Positions 21,563-32,450 of a DNA stretch of 64,000 nt are shown here, in pieces. This DNA comes from Nelumbo lutea (lineage: Eukaryota > Streptophyta > Magnoliopsida > Proteales > Nelumbonaceae): the NCBI GenBank assembly GCA_022828595.1, contig JAKGHH010000001.1:143425017-143489016 (forward strand), written 5' to 3'. Made by a program: the position numbers and the translations under genes. Position 1 is the first letter of the stretch, and each line of letters begins with the position of its first letter. The notes below the pieces were generated by a model that saw only the letters and a list, made by a program, of their open reading frames with translations, did no database searches and had not been told where the DNA came from.

Positions 21563-22300
21563 ATGTCGGTAAGGGGGCAAGGTAGAGATGCTCTCGAGTC
21601 CAGCAGCAGGCAAGCAGAGCAATCACAGAGGCAGCCCTCTGAAGAGAGATCAGTTCGGGGGACTATTCATGTGATCATCGGAGGATCAATCGTCATGGGC
21701 TGCACCTCAACTACAGCTCGGACATCAGCCCGTGAGGTCAGATGGGAAGAGCAGAACCCCTTGAAGCGGCCAAGGACAGAAGACCCGATCTTCTTCACCG
21801 AAAATGACGCATGTGGGGTCCACTACCCCCACGATGACGCGCTCGTCGTGAAGTTAAGGATTAATGACTGCGAAGTCAAGCATGTCCTCGTCGACTTCGG
21901 AAACTCGGTAGACATTCTTTTCAAGGCAGCATTCGACAAGTTTCAGCTCCAAGAGAGCGACCTCAAGCCTGCAAGTACTCCCTTGGTAGGCTTCAGCGGA
22001 AAGGAAGTCAGGCCCTTAGGGAGAATCACAGTACCTGTGGAAGTCGACACTTGGCCTAGCATAGTGAGGCTTAACCATGACTTCTTAGTAGTCGCAACTC
22101 CCTCCCCGTACAATGCCATTATAGGATGGACCATCACCCACACTTTACGTGCGGTGGTCTCCACCTATTATTTGGCGATGAAGTTCCCCACAAACTTCGA
22201 AGTTGGGGTAGCTCAAGGCGATCAGCTCGAGTCTCGCAAGTGCTACATCACCGCCCTCAAAGGGAAAACCAAGGTGGCCGACGACCTAAAGTTGGAGTGA
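21563..22300 (+). pseudogene. Gypsy 2 protease region
   Basis: A 245-residue open stretch. HVLVDFGNSVDILF is the retropepsin active site, where the usual DxGSSADIL has become DFGNSVDIL, so the aspartate is kept. LVGFSGKEVRPLGRI and PYNAIIGW are the conserved following blocks. It is the longest continuous coding stretch of this element, but it lacks an intact link to gag or RT. Confidence 0.8.
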
Positions 22301-22309
22301 CCTACAGAG

Positions 22310-24210
22310 CAATGCGCAGAGCAAGCTGCACCTATAGAAGAGACTGTTCCCATGCCCACTTCGGCAGAGGACCCAGCTCGGACACTCCAGATCGGTGCTT
22401 CAGTCCAAGAGCCCCTGCAATCTCAACTGGTAAGTTTTTTACTTCAAAATTTAGATGTTTTTGCATGGTCTGCGGCAGAGATGCTCGGCATAGACCCTGG
22501 CATCATAACTCACAAGCTAAATACTGATCCTGTAGTTAGGCCCGTTAGATAGAAGAAATGCAACCTAGCCCCAGAGAGTTGGAGAGCAGTTGACGAGGAG
22601 GTCAGGAAGCTCCTCGGAGTTGACTTTATCAGAGAGGTCCATTACCCAAGCTGGGTAGCCAACCCAGTCCTGGTAAAGAAGGCCAACAGTAAATGGTGCA
22701 TTTGCGTCGATTATACTAACCTGAACCGAGCTTGTCCGAAGGATTGCTTCCCACTTCCCAAGATTGACCGCCTGGTGGACGCGACCTCAGGGCATGAGTT
22801 GCTGAGTTTATTGGACACCTACTCGGGCTATAACTAGATAAGAATGGACCCCGCCGACAAAGAAAAAATAGCTTTTATAACTGAACTAGGCCTGTACTAT
22901 TACAAAGTCATGCCCTTCGGACTGAAAAATGCTGGGGCCACCTTCTAAAGACTTGTAAATAAACTGTTTGAGTCGTTGATCAATAAGAAAGTAGAATGCA
23001 TTATGTTTTCAGAATTTTGCGTAAGTTTAACATGAAACTAAACCCATACAAGTGTGCCTTTGGTGTCACCTCAAGTAAATTCCTAGGGTACATCGTCAAC
23101 CACCATGACATTGAGGCCAACCCGGATAAAATTAAGGCTATCCTTTATATGAGACCACCTCGGAAATTGAAGGAGGTTCAGAGGTTGAATGGCCATATAG
23201 CCACCCTGAGCCGCTTCATGTCCAAATCGGTAGATCGATGCTTGCCTTTCTTTAAGACAATTAAAAGCAAAGGCTTTGAATGAACCGAAGAGTTCCAGCT
23301 CGCATTTGACGAGCTCAAAAGGTACCTCGCCAGTATCCCAGTCTTAACCCGACCCAAGGAGGGCGATGTTTTGGAGTTGTACCTCTCTGTAAGTGATGAG
23401 GTGGTCAGCTCGGTACTGATAAGAGAAGTAGATCGGGTCCAACGACCTATCTACTATGTTAGTAAAGTGTTGTAGGGTGCAGAGACAAGGTATCCAGAGA
23501 TCAAAAAGTTGGCGTATACGCTAGTCATTGCAGCTCAGAAGCTCCGTCTGTACTTCCAAGCTCATACTGTCATCGTCCTCACCAACAAGCCTCTGAGGCA
23601 AGTCTTGCTCAAGCCCGAGGTCTCTGGTAGGTTGACAAAGTGGGCCATCAAGCTTAGCGAATATGACCTCCAATACAAGCCGCAAACTACTATCAAGGCC
23701 CAAGCCTTAACTGACTTTGTCGCGGAATGCACTTTCAGCACCGAAGTCCCTAGGTCGATCAAGCCTAAGGCCCCCAGGTCGGATGAGCCTGAGGTTCCCA
23801 AGCTGGGATGAGGAGCCCTGGATCCTTCACGTGGATGGCTCATCGAACCAGCAAGGTAGCGGAGCTGGAATCGTTCTGTATGGGCCAAGCGGAGTGAAAC
23901 TGAAGTATGCGTTATTCTTTGAGTTCACGGCGTCCAACAATGAAGTAGAGTACGAGACGTTAATAGCCAGGCTGGCTCTAGCAAATGAAGTGAAAGCCAA
24001 GCACATCGTCATTTGTAGTGATTCTTAGCTCGTGGTCAACCAAGTTACAGGTGAATATGAAGCTCGTGAGCCAACCATGATTGCCTACTTAGCTTGTGAG
24101 CCAACCATCATCAAGCAAATCCTAAGATCTGAGAACGCTAAGGCCGATGCCCTGTCCTGGTTAGCCAGCACCAGTGATAATACCATGAGAACCGTGTACA
24201 TAGAGAACCT
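22310..24210 (+). pseudogene. Gypsy 2 reverse transcriptase and RNase H, YVDD box deleted
   Basis: RT blocks are clear: VHYPSWVANPVLVKK, PLPKIDRLVDATSGHELLS and [12 protein letters not shown]. Then LINKKVE at about 22981-23000 jumps directly to ILRKFNMKLNPYKCAFG, so the segment that should hold the catalytic YVDD is missing. RNase H follows (AETRYPEIKKLAY near 23490 and WILHVDGSSNQQGSGAGIVL near 23818). Stops occur near 22550, 22835 and 23280. It cannot make DNA. Confidence 0.8.
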
Positions 24211-24214
24211 CACT

Positions 24215-24623
24215 TGTGGCATTGAAGCAGTCATCCCAACTGAGATCGAGGTTCCCACGCTACGTCTAGAAGCGTACGATGACAAAACAAACGAAGACGA
24301 GCTATGCACCAACCTCGACCTACTTACGGGAATTCGCATACATTAGGACCACAGCCTACTAGCAAAGAGTAGCTTGGTACAATAACGCCAGGGTCAAGAA
24401 ATGGAACCTCCATGTCAGAGACCTGGTTCTTCGTAAAGTTATGGTGCCTAAGCCCGGTGTTGGTAAGCTCAGACCAAATTGGGAAGGACCCTACCGAGTA
24501 AAGCAGGTGCTCGGGGAAGGAACGTATGAGCACGAAACCCTAGAAGGGAAACAAGTACCTCAGGCATGGAATATCGTCAACTTGGCAATACTACCTGTAA
24601 TCACCGAGTTGGGTAGACCGTAG
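24215..24623 (+). pseudogene. Gypsy 2 integrase C-terminal remnant
   Basis: Directly after the RNase H tether (RTVYIENL) the sequence goes on with AVIPTEIEVPTLRLEAYDD, which in intact relatives follows the integrase core (compare 44925-44975 in Gypsy element 3). The zinc-binding HHCC and the DDE core are absent. The end, VPKPGVGKLRPNWEGPYRV, is the standard C-terminal block. An internal deletion of roughly one kilobase is implied. Confidence 0.75.
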
Positions 24624-25030
24624 TCACTTCTAGAGCCTAAGGGCCAAAATTCTGAGCTAACAAAGACCTTGGCACTATAAGACCCAGTCGCATCTTCGGC
24701 ATGGGCGAACTCCAGAAGGGGGTGGACCGTAGTCGCTCCCAGAGCCTAAGGCCCAATACGTCGAGCTAAGAAAAGACCTTGGCACTATAAGACCTAGTCG
24801 CCTCTTCGGCATGGGTGAACTCCAGAAGGGGGTGGACCATAGTTGCTCCCAGAGCCTAAGGGGCAATATGCCGAGCTAACAAAAGACCTTGGCACTATAA
24901 GACCCAGTCGCCTCTTCGGAATGGGCAAACTCTAGTGGACTATAAGTCACTCCCCTAGCCTAAGGGCTAAAACGCTAGGCTAACGAAGACCTCGGCACCA
25001 TATAAGACCTAACCGCTTCATCGTCATAGG
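24611..25030 (+). repeat. Tandem array, period about 110 bp, 3' UTR of Gypsy 2
   Basis: The word GGCACTATAA recurs at 24671, 24781 and 24891, exactly 110 bases apart, and a diverged copy, GGCACCATATAA, lies near 24994. Between them run GTCGCTCCCAGAGCCTAAGG-like sequences. Tat-group elements often have such arrays between pol and the 3' LTR. Nothing codes here. Confidence 0.88.
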
Positions 25031-25490
25031 CTAAGTATTAGTACTAAAGGCGCAGGCAGCTCGGGTGAGAATCCTGTGATGCATAGGCCGCCCTGGTATA
25101 CAAGTTGGACTCGTTAGGGACAACCGACTTCAACTTCAGTAACCCAGGTGTAGACAGGTCGGGCATATGCCTTACTATGTTGCTCACCTCGGTGTACATC
25201 ATAAAATCACCCCTACTAAGTACGGGGAGACAGCTCGGGGTGACGATAGTCGAGAAACCCCACTTCGGGTACTTAGCTCTAATAGTTTGAGTGAAATAGT
25301 CACTTCAGCAAAAGAGTAAATCACACAACACTTAGAAAAAAAAAAGAGAGGAACATTTCATTACTAGTTCTTATAAATAATAAAAAATTGGGCCTAACAG
25401 CCTGGGAGAGTACGTCAAAGCAAAAAGAAAAAAGAGGATCGGGCTCAGCCGCCCGGGAACAACCACTTCAAAGATTCGTTTAGAAGAAGA
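25031..25490 (+). mobile_element. Gypsy 2 untranslated 3' tail, no LTR
   Basis: About 460 bases with several CAGCTCGGG-like words, a poly(A)-rich stretch at 25330-25350 and no gene. Neither polypurine tract nor 3' LTR is visible before the Copia integrase fragment begins at about 25500. Confidence 0.5.
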
Positions 25491-25499
25491 AAAAAGAGT

Positions 25500-26528
25500 T
25501 CTGTTCTGCCCAAAAATCCTTTGAGAACCCAGCATTTGACAACATGCACCTTGCTCTCTCTAGTAGAGTTCTGTTCATACGTTCTGCAACTCCATTCTGT
25601 TGTGGTGTTTTGACAACAGTATGATGCCTTACAATGCTTTCATTTTTGCAAAAGTCATTAAATTCATTTTCACAGAACTCTAAACCATTATAACCGCTTG
25701 ACCTGTTTTCCTGCTTGCTTTTCAAACAAAGTTTTCCACTATTTAAAAGTCACAAATACATCATTCTTATGCTTCAAAAAATAAACCCATACTTTTCTGG
25801 AGTAGTCATTGATGATGGTAAAAATATATTGAGCACCACCCTTTGATGGAACTTGTGAAGGTCCCCATAGATCTGAGTGAACATAATCCAAAGTGCCCTT
25901 TGTCCTATGAACGGTTGTACTAAAATTGGTTCTTTTTTTGTTTCCCAAAAACACAATGTTCACAGAAGTCAAGATTTCTTGTACCTTGGCCACAAAGAAG
26001 ACATCTCCTACTTAACATAGTAAGTCCCCTTTCACTCATATGTCAGCCTCATGTTCCATAACTTGGTGATGTCAGACTTAGATAGAGATGATGTAGAAAT
26101 TGCAATTGAACCTATGATAATAGTACCCTGTAGCACATACAAACTTCCTATTGTCATGCCTTTGATCACAACAAGAGCACCCTTACTGATTTTCAGAACT
26201 CCACCTTCATTTGAATAATAAATCCTTCAGCATCTAGAGTGCCAAGAGAGATGAGATTTTTCTTTAGGTCTGGTACATGTCGTACATTTGTTAATGTTCT
26301 CACAACACCATCATGCATTCTGATACAAATTGTTCCTTTTTCCACAAGTTTACAGGAAGCTTTGTTATCCATCAATACAATTCCACCATTAATAGATTTG
26401 TAGGTAGAGAACCAGTCCCTGTTGGGACACATATGGTAGGAACAACCTAAATCCAGAATCCATTCATCCTTGGATCTGGTTCTATCATCTGTTATTAAGA
26501 GAACATCCACATTCTCATCCTCAGCCAC
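25500..26528 (-). pseudogene. Copia H protease and integrase fragment
   Basis: The protease active site reads [13 protein letters not shown] (DLGCS instead of DSGCS). A 111-residue frame then covers the spacer block [14 protein letters not shown] and [14 protein letters not shown]. Integrase follows in other frames: HSDLWGP holds the first aspartate, and the second, normally in SDNG, falls in a damaged stretch (SSGYNGLEF). The glutamate is in NGVAERMNRT. Broken by stops and frameshifts at about 26190, 25995 and 25735. Confidence 0.78.
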
Positions 26529-26559
26529 ACTAGCCTCTGCAGAGTTATTCTTTTTCTTT

Positions 26560-27470
26560 TCTTCATTCTAGTTTTTATTTTTCAACTTATAACATTCTGA
26601 CTTAATCTGCCATTTCTTGTAACAATAGTTACAGGTCAAGTTCTTATGTCTAGATTTTGATCTATACTTCGGTTTACTATTTGAACCCTTATCCTTAGAC
26701 CTCCATCTTGCAAATAATCTAGAGTCTTGACTATCACCCCTATTCATAGTCAAGTCTTTATTAATCACCTTTTTGGAGAGTAATGCCTTTTTAACATCCT
26801 CTATACTAATGGGAACTCTCTAAAAGACATATGAGGGTGGTAAGGAATAAAGTAACAAAAGGGCTTTAAGTAGAGCTTACTAGAAAGAGATTTTGACAAG
26901 TATAGAGACTCCAACTGTCACCACAAACCCGTAGTGGTCTTCTCTTGAATGACATCCCACAAAACTTCATTTGATAGAAGCAATTGAGTCGTGATTAGGG
27001 TTTTAAAATCTAACTCCTCCCATTCTTCACCACTCATAGATGTAGGTTTCTTATCCTTCCCATATGGAGCTTTGTGTAATCTATCTTATTCCAAAATGGC
27101 ATGCATCTTATAGGTGTACCCTCAGCCATCCAAAACAGGAACAGTTGTTGCTTCAAGTAGAACTTACTAGCAAGAGATTTTGACAAGTATAGAGACTCCA
27201 ACTATCACCTCAAACCTGTAGTGGTCTTCTCATGAATGACTTCCCACAAAACTTCATTTGATAGAAGCAATTGAGTCGTGATTAGGGCTTTAAAATCTAA
27301 CTCCTCCCATTCTTCATCACTCATAGTTGTAGGTTTCTTATCCTTCCCATATAGAGCTTCGTGTAGTCTATCTTATCCCAAAATGGCACGCATCTTGACT
27401 TGCCAAATGCTAAAATCGATGCTACCATCAAACTTCTCAATATCAAACTTCATTGATGACATTGTAAGTG
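26560..27470 (-). pseudogene. Copia H gag with internal tandem duplication
   Basis: The frame opens SSMKFDIEKFDGSIDFSIWQVKM near 27460, the standard Tork gag start. Downstream, about 287 bp are duplicated in tandem (26863-27149 and 27150-27397), so the gag body appears twice in part. A Lys/Arg-rich segment and a poor zinc knuckle close it near 26600. Not functional. Confidence 0.7.
26863..27397. repeat. Tandem duplication of about 287 bp in Copia H gag
   Basis: GCTTTAAGTAGAGCTTACTA at 26863 matches GCTTCAAGTAGAACTTACTA at 27150, and the similarity runs on through the CCAAAATGGCA(T/C)GCATCTT end at about 27110 and 27397. The copies differ at scattered bases, so the duplication is not recent. 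Confidence 0.88.
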
Positions 27471-27486
27471 CCAAATGAGCAATAGG

Positions 27487-27498
27487 GCTCTGATACCA
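27487..27498 (-). other. Primer-binding site of Copia H
   Basis: The minus strand carries TGGTATCAGAGC with one mismatch at its inner end, TGGTATCAGAGCC-like, three bases inside the LTR end CTACAACA. Confidence 0.8.
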
Positions 27499-27501
27499 GT
27501 T

Positions 27502-27964
27502 TGTTGTAGAAAAACCCAAGAAAACAGATCCAAAATGGTACTCAAATGAAAAATAAAACAGAGATAAAAAGAAGAAGCATAGAGAACACACAGATGTATG
27601 TGGTTTAGCTTATAACCTATGTCCACGGGCGAAGGACGAATAGAAATCCACTATTAAGTAGGTAATGAAGAAAAATAACAGAGTTGTGCTCTTATAGAAA
27701 CCCTAAGCCCCAAATACACCCAATGCCTCACTCATTTCTCACAAGACTCAAACTTCTATATACAAGAGAGAAAACCCCCCAAAAATACATGACTCTTCGT
27801 ATTCGGTTTGGACCTATAGGATGAATATGGGTCGGGTCCATACCGCTGTGCTATGCATCTACCACAAACCACTATGAAATTTTGCCTTCGGATTTTTCTC
27901 AAATTAATTTGGAATGGATTCATGAAGCGAGTTGCCACAACGAATTCAAGGGACAAACATAACA
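27502..27964 (-). mobile_element. 5' LTR of Copia H
   Basis: On its own strand it begins TGTTATGTTTG and ends CTACAACA, 463 bp, with a TATA-like TGTATATAGAAG near 27760. The outer boundary is supported from the other side: the Lhca-type coding similarity runs up to 27965 and stops exactly there. The target duplication cannot be tested, because the other end of the element is lost. Confidence 0.7.
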
Positions 27965-29120
27965 AGTGTTCATGATCAGCTATATGAGCATCAAGTTCTT
28001 AATGGGTCCTCCTATGTAAATGGCTTGGAACCAGAACCCACAAAAGATAGCATTGCAAGTCGGTCATTGTTGATCTCTTTGGTTCTTAGCATCACCACTG
28101 GCTTTGGTGACCCTCTTCCCCACATCATGGGGTCAAACCATTACACACCTGGATACCCAACATCAGTCTTTGGGTTTTTTCTTTTGATGAATAATAATAT
28201 ATGCTTAGCATTGGCATAACGTTTGAGCAGTTATATGTGAGCTCAGTTTACTGTGATTGAGAATGAATTCCTCTCTCTAGTAGTGGTTGCCTCTGTTTTA
28301 TTAGCACCATTGATTATCCATTTTGTTGGTGTCAAAAAGTATTATGTTTTTCCCTTGTCCATTTTTTCTCCCTTATTTTACATGCTTGATAGACTTGCCT
28401 TTTTCAGGGAGAGGAGGGATATCAGTTCAAAAGATTGTATTAATAGAAAGGTAATGGACTAATGGACACAGATACATAAATGAATGCCTTAAAGGCATGT
28501 GCCATTAGCCATGTGAGAACCCACTATACATTCTTTCAGGGAGAGTATGTCATTTAACAAAAAATATGAGGGTTATTTTTGAAACGAAAAGTTATAAAAA
28601 AGAGGTCTTGATAAGAAATAGAAAAGGAGCTTTGAACTTCTAATTCTTAACAGTAGTTTACTCCTTTTTCAGTCCAAATAAGGAGGCTAGTAGTGTGCTG
28701 ACCAAATAGCTCTAATTGGTATTTTCTCTTTATTTTAACCAAAAAGGGAGAAATGCCCTGAAATTATGTAATGCCAAACAAGGGTACAATTTTATGTTCC
28801 CAATGGCCAAACTTTCCAGCCAATCAGTGGAAGAAGAAGAAGGAACAGTCCTAACAGGTTTCATTCCCAATGGCCAAAACATTGTAAAGGTAGCCACCCT
28901 CCTCACTATACCTTCCCCTTGGGCTGTATTATATGTACTACTATATTCAAATACTCTCGAACTTCTTTCCCTCAGGTATTCAGGCATTCAGTAATCAGGA
29001 TACCAGCTACAGAAAGCATTGCCCATCTATTGTGCATTAGCTCATCCTGTGCAAACCATCTCAGGAGTTCAGGATCAGAACCTACATAATTGACAAAAGG
29101 GTCAGTGTCCAACTCAGTTA
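27965..29120 (-). pseudogene. Lhca-type chlorophyll a/b-binding protein pseudogene
   Basis: Two exon-like pieces are visible on the minus strand. At about 29106-28985 the frame reads [20 protein letters not shown] and [17 protein letters not shown], the first transmembrane helix region of photosystem I antenna proteins. At about 28206-27965 it reads PKTDVGYPGV, stop, WFDPMMWGRGSPKPV and LRTKEINNDRLAML, the third-helix region, followed by a frame-shifted end resembling NLDAHIADHEH. By eye the closest type is Lhca2/Lhca6. A stop, at least two frameshifts, no recognisable middle exon and no transit peptide make it a pseudogene. Copia H sits in its last exon. An intact protein would bind chlorophyll in the thylakoid. 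Confidence 0.8.
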
Positions 29121-29898
29121 AATGATTTACAATGTGCCTATATGCATGCCTGCCTGGAATGAAACTATTACAAATACCTACTTGTTTGTTGCTTATCTGT
29201 TTGAAAAGTAATCTGATTTGCACTAATATAATTTCATGGAAGTACAAATAAGAAAATTTTAAATTCTGGATCAATTTTGCTTGAGTAATAAAATAAAAAT
29301 ATGAAAAATTCATGGTTAAACCATATTTTGACTAAAATAAATTGTTATTATCATATTCCTTGCAGTTCGATTTTGGAAACTAGAAAGCAATCCACTTTGG
29401 GTTCAACCACCCTTGTCCTAATTTCTAATAACATAACACTTAACCCATTGAAGTATTCTATTTCTTTTAGAATTTGGATATGCACATTCCTTTTCAAAAT
29501 TTTTCTGTCTTTCAAGCTGTGTTTAAGCATGCATTTTTCTCTGTCATTCACCATTTGAGATTTCATTCTTACCACAATCATCCTTTGTGTAGGTATTCAT
29601 TTTCGTTGGATTTTGGGAGAAGTTTTCACACATCAAGTGTTTTGAGTTTTGAGTTTTGAGAATGGACGATGAAATTTGTATTGAAGAATGTATCAATTTG
29701 AGACTAAGATGTATTAATTTGTGATCCAAATGTATTGAATTTTTTTGGCAGAAAAACATTTTGAATGGAGAATAGACTTTTAAATTGCATTTGTAGATTT
29801 TTGTATTTCATTCTAATTTAGATGAATGTAGACAAAACATGTTATTTGAAGCAAAGCAGGAATAATTTAAAAAGAAATTATGGATTATATAAAAAAAA
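29121..29898. other. No gene recognised
   Basis: A/T-rich sequence between the pseudogene and a CACTA-like terminus. It may include the intron or 5' side of the old Lhca gene, but I see no further exon. Small open frames show no recognisable domain. Confidence 0.4.
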
Positions 29899-30171
29899 AA
29901 AAGATTTTGCGGTAGTCACGACTACTGCTAAAAAAAGAGCACCGAACTTATAGCAGTAGTCATTCGTCTTTTAGTGATAGTCGCAATTACCGCTAAAGAT
30001 ACTTTTAGGGCAGTTTTGCATTTGTACTGGCAGTCATGAAAACTGTCACTAGAATTTCTAGCGATAGTTCTTTTAGAAGCAGCTTGTCGGTTGCTGGTAA
30101 AGTTTCTAGTGGTAGTTTTAAGGACCTTTAGTGGTAGTTCTGATTGCAGCTAAAAGTCATTTTTCTTAGTG
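29899..30171. mobile_element. CACTA-like transposon terminus with subterminal repeats
   Basis: The right end, read on the minus strand, is CACTAAGAAAAATGACTTTT. Inside it are many short words of the GGTAGT/ACTACC type in both directions, for example TTTAGTGGTAGTT at about 30127 and GCGGTAGTCACGACTACTGC at about 29910. CACTA elements have CACTA ends and repeated subterminal motifs where transposase binds. The other end and any transposase are not seen. Confidence 0.6.
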
Positions 30172-32450
30172 ATTATACCTTATTCATAGATAACTCATCT
30201 TTTGATTTTTAATGTTGTTAAATCTTCGTTTATACACATGTATATACAAGTGTTTTTAGCTAAATCTTTTGTTTATATACATGTGTTTCCAAAGTGTATC
30301 TGTATCCATATCCAATTTGTCTGAGACAATACCCAATACCAATATTTTGATCCTTGATCAAATATTCTTTTGTTTATTTATTGCCTTTGTGAGTTGTATT
30401 GGAGCACTATAACTCGAGGTAGAAGAAGACCCTCTTCTCGAGAGCAATACCAAACAGACAGTTCATTGCAATTGTGAGAAAATAAAAAATATATATATTT
30501 AAAATTAAAAAATAGTTAAAAATTATTTTTTGGGTCAAATGGGTCAATGGCCGGACCACTTGGATCAACGGGCCACTGACTAAATCGTCCAGCTTTTGGT
30601 AAAGCAGCGGTTCAATGATGAAACAGAACTGATTGTCTAATGGTTTTTAGGCTGAACAGTCCGTTGTCCTTGGGTCAATGACAGTTCAAAAATCATGATC
30701 CTTATTATTCAAATCAAATCAAATTAAAATACTGATAAGCAGAAGACGACAGATTTTTTTGGTAGAAAAGCTAGCAAGCCGGAGAAAAGAACGAAAAGAA
30801 TGAAGGAAAGGAAAGAAAAACCAGACGGACAAATTAAGAAGAATAAACATCACCTCGGGGAGGGGCAATCCTCCAAAAGCGAAGGAACCAGCCAATCAGG
30901 AGGACTCGACCAAGATCCTTCAAAGCTATGGGCTCCTTTAATAGCCAGAAAATGAAATAGAACAGCTTAATTCCTTTAATTGCTTCCTACCATTAAAACC
31001 CACTGAACCGATAGTCTATTGACATTATTAAAAATACCTTCATTTCCAGCTTGCAAATAAAGTAAAAAGCCATAGCCAACCAAACAATACTTGAGAAGAG
31101 CCAAACAGAGAATCAAAATGAATTTGATTAACTCTAAAAGCCTAAGGAATCCCAAAAAGAACTGCCCAAACAAATGATTCTACCTCTCTATAACAAAAGG
31201 AACAGATAATATCCACATTCATTCCAAGATTAAGCAAATCAGCACTAGTATAAACAAATCCTCTAACAACTCTCCATAAAAAAAAAAATTAATTAATTAA
31301 ATTTGAGAGCGGAATTCAAGTTTTCAAATCCTTCTGATCATGCTCAAAGAAACACTACCCAGAGATAAATTCAAATTTCCCCATTCCAACAGACAGCTGC
31401 TTAATAAAAAGTTTCCGGTTGGTTTGGTCTCACATTAAAACGCGGACACGCCCAAATCCAACACCAACCAACACTGTTTTATATTACAAGTTTGACTCAA
31501 ATCAACATATAGAACCCGAGGTGGCTCTTTAGTACTTTTCGCCTTTCGGTGTACTCATGTCCTTAACTATTTTTCCCTTCCAACGGTAGACGAATGAAAT
31601 CCGAAGGCGTTAAAATACTGGGCAAAGGAAATCGGTTGCCAGGGTCTCAACTCTCAACAAACAAAAAAGAATTTTAATGTCACACATATATACTACAAGG
31701 CACCATCACTTTGTCGCACTGTACATGGATAATACTGAAGTCGATCAATCATAATTTACTGGTCTTAACTTAATTATAAGAAATAAAAGCATTTTAATAA
31801 AAGAAAATTAAAAAATTGAGCCAACGCAAACTCCCATCCTGAAGTTATCGAGTTGGGTCAGATTTAGGTTTGGGGGATTCAACCGTTCAACAATTTGGGT
31901 TAAGGTTGACCTCAACTCCACCTAACCCGGCCCAACTTTCACCTCTAGAGTCTGGACTAACCTATATATCTCATACCAAAATCAAGACACAGATATCTAT
32001 TCTATTGACCACGAGTGTTGATGGGAAAATGAGGACATCCCCAACGATTGAGTCACCCTGGTCCAACGTGGCTAAAGTTTTTGATGATATACTGGGCCCA
32101 GATGTTACGTATACAGTTGAAATAGTTACAAAATGAGTTTCAAATATGACTTTTCCAAATCCAATCTGCTTCGTTCGTGGTCATCAGCTTGGCCACGTTA
32201 TTACACTGGTCACTGGGTGGTGACTCAACCGCGGTGGACCACCAATCATGACTCCTTGAGAGTTTAGCTTTTAGATAATGCAATCCAATGTCTTCCGGGA
32301 CACTGTATTACTGTACTGCTATTCCTAAGTTTACCGAAAATTATCACCATGGAGTTTAAATGTCACAAATTAAGCTATTTGGGGTTGAAGTTGAACTCTT
32401 ATGCAGTCAACATACCTTGCTTTTCAAAATTTCCTCCATTGCCATTTAAT
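30172..32450. other. Largely unassigned intergenic stretch
   Basis: No gene with recognisable domains. At about 31290-30900 on the minus strand there is a weak resemblance to the zinc-binding and RNase H end of a plant LINE (RGFVYTSADLLNLGM, then AGNEGIFNN), too weak to call. The segment 30530-30690 has GGTTCAATG and GGCCGGACC words often seen in old MITEs. The rest is A/T-rich and looks single-copy within the window. Confidence 0.35.

Larger units (their letters stand above)
19122..25490 (+). mobile_element. Tat-like Gypsy element 2, internally deleted
   Basis: 5' LTR about 19122-19856, primer site from 19860, gag (19924-21435), protease (21563-22300), RT and RNase H (22310-24210), the integrase C-terminus only (about 24215-24623), a tandem-repeat array (24611-25030) and 3' untranslated sequence. 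No 3' LTR is present; the element stops at about 25490 against a Copia fragment. The region is richer in G and C than its neighbours. Order of domains, primer site type and 3' repeats fit the plant Tat group of Ty3/Gypsy. Confidence 0.8.
25490..27964 (-). mobile_element. Tork-like Copia element H, 3' truncated
   Basis: On the minus strand from the right: 5' LTR (27964-27502), primer site (27498-27487), gag with an internal duplication, a degenerate zinc knuckle YCYKKWQIKSEC near 26625, protease (26528-26193) and integrase (25993-25500). It ends at FWAEQ in integrase, against Gypsy 2. RT, RNase H and the 3' LTR are missing. The integrase block LWGPSQVPSKGGAQY and the motif QQNGVAERMNRTLLERAR point to the Tork/Tnt1 lineage. 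Its LTR abuts the Lhca pseudogene directly. Confidence 0.78.

Noticed and set aside
24611..25030. CRISPR-like array
   Set aside because: The units are contiguous 110-bp tandem repeats without spacers, in a plant retroelement 3' region.
28972..29313. Functional Lhca exon set
   Set aside because: Stop codon and frameshifts in the last exon, no middle exon or transit peptide, and a retroelement at the 3' end.
30900..31290. LINE zinc-binding/RNase H fragment
   Set aside because: The similarity is short, lacks the cysteine spacing and could be chance.
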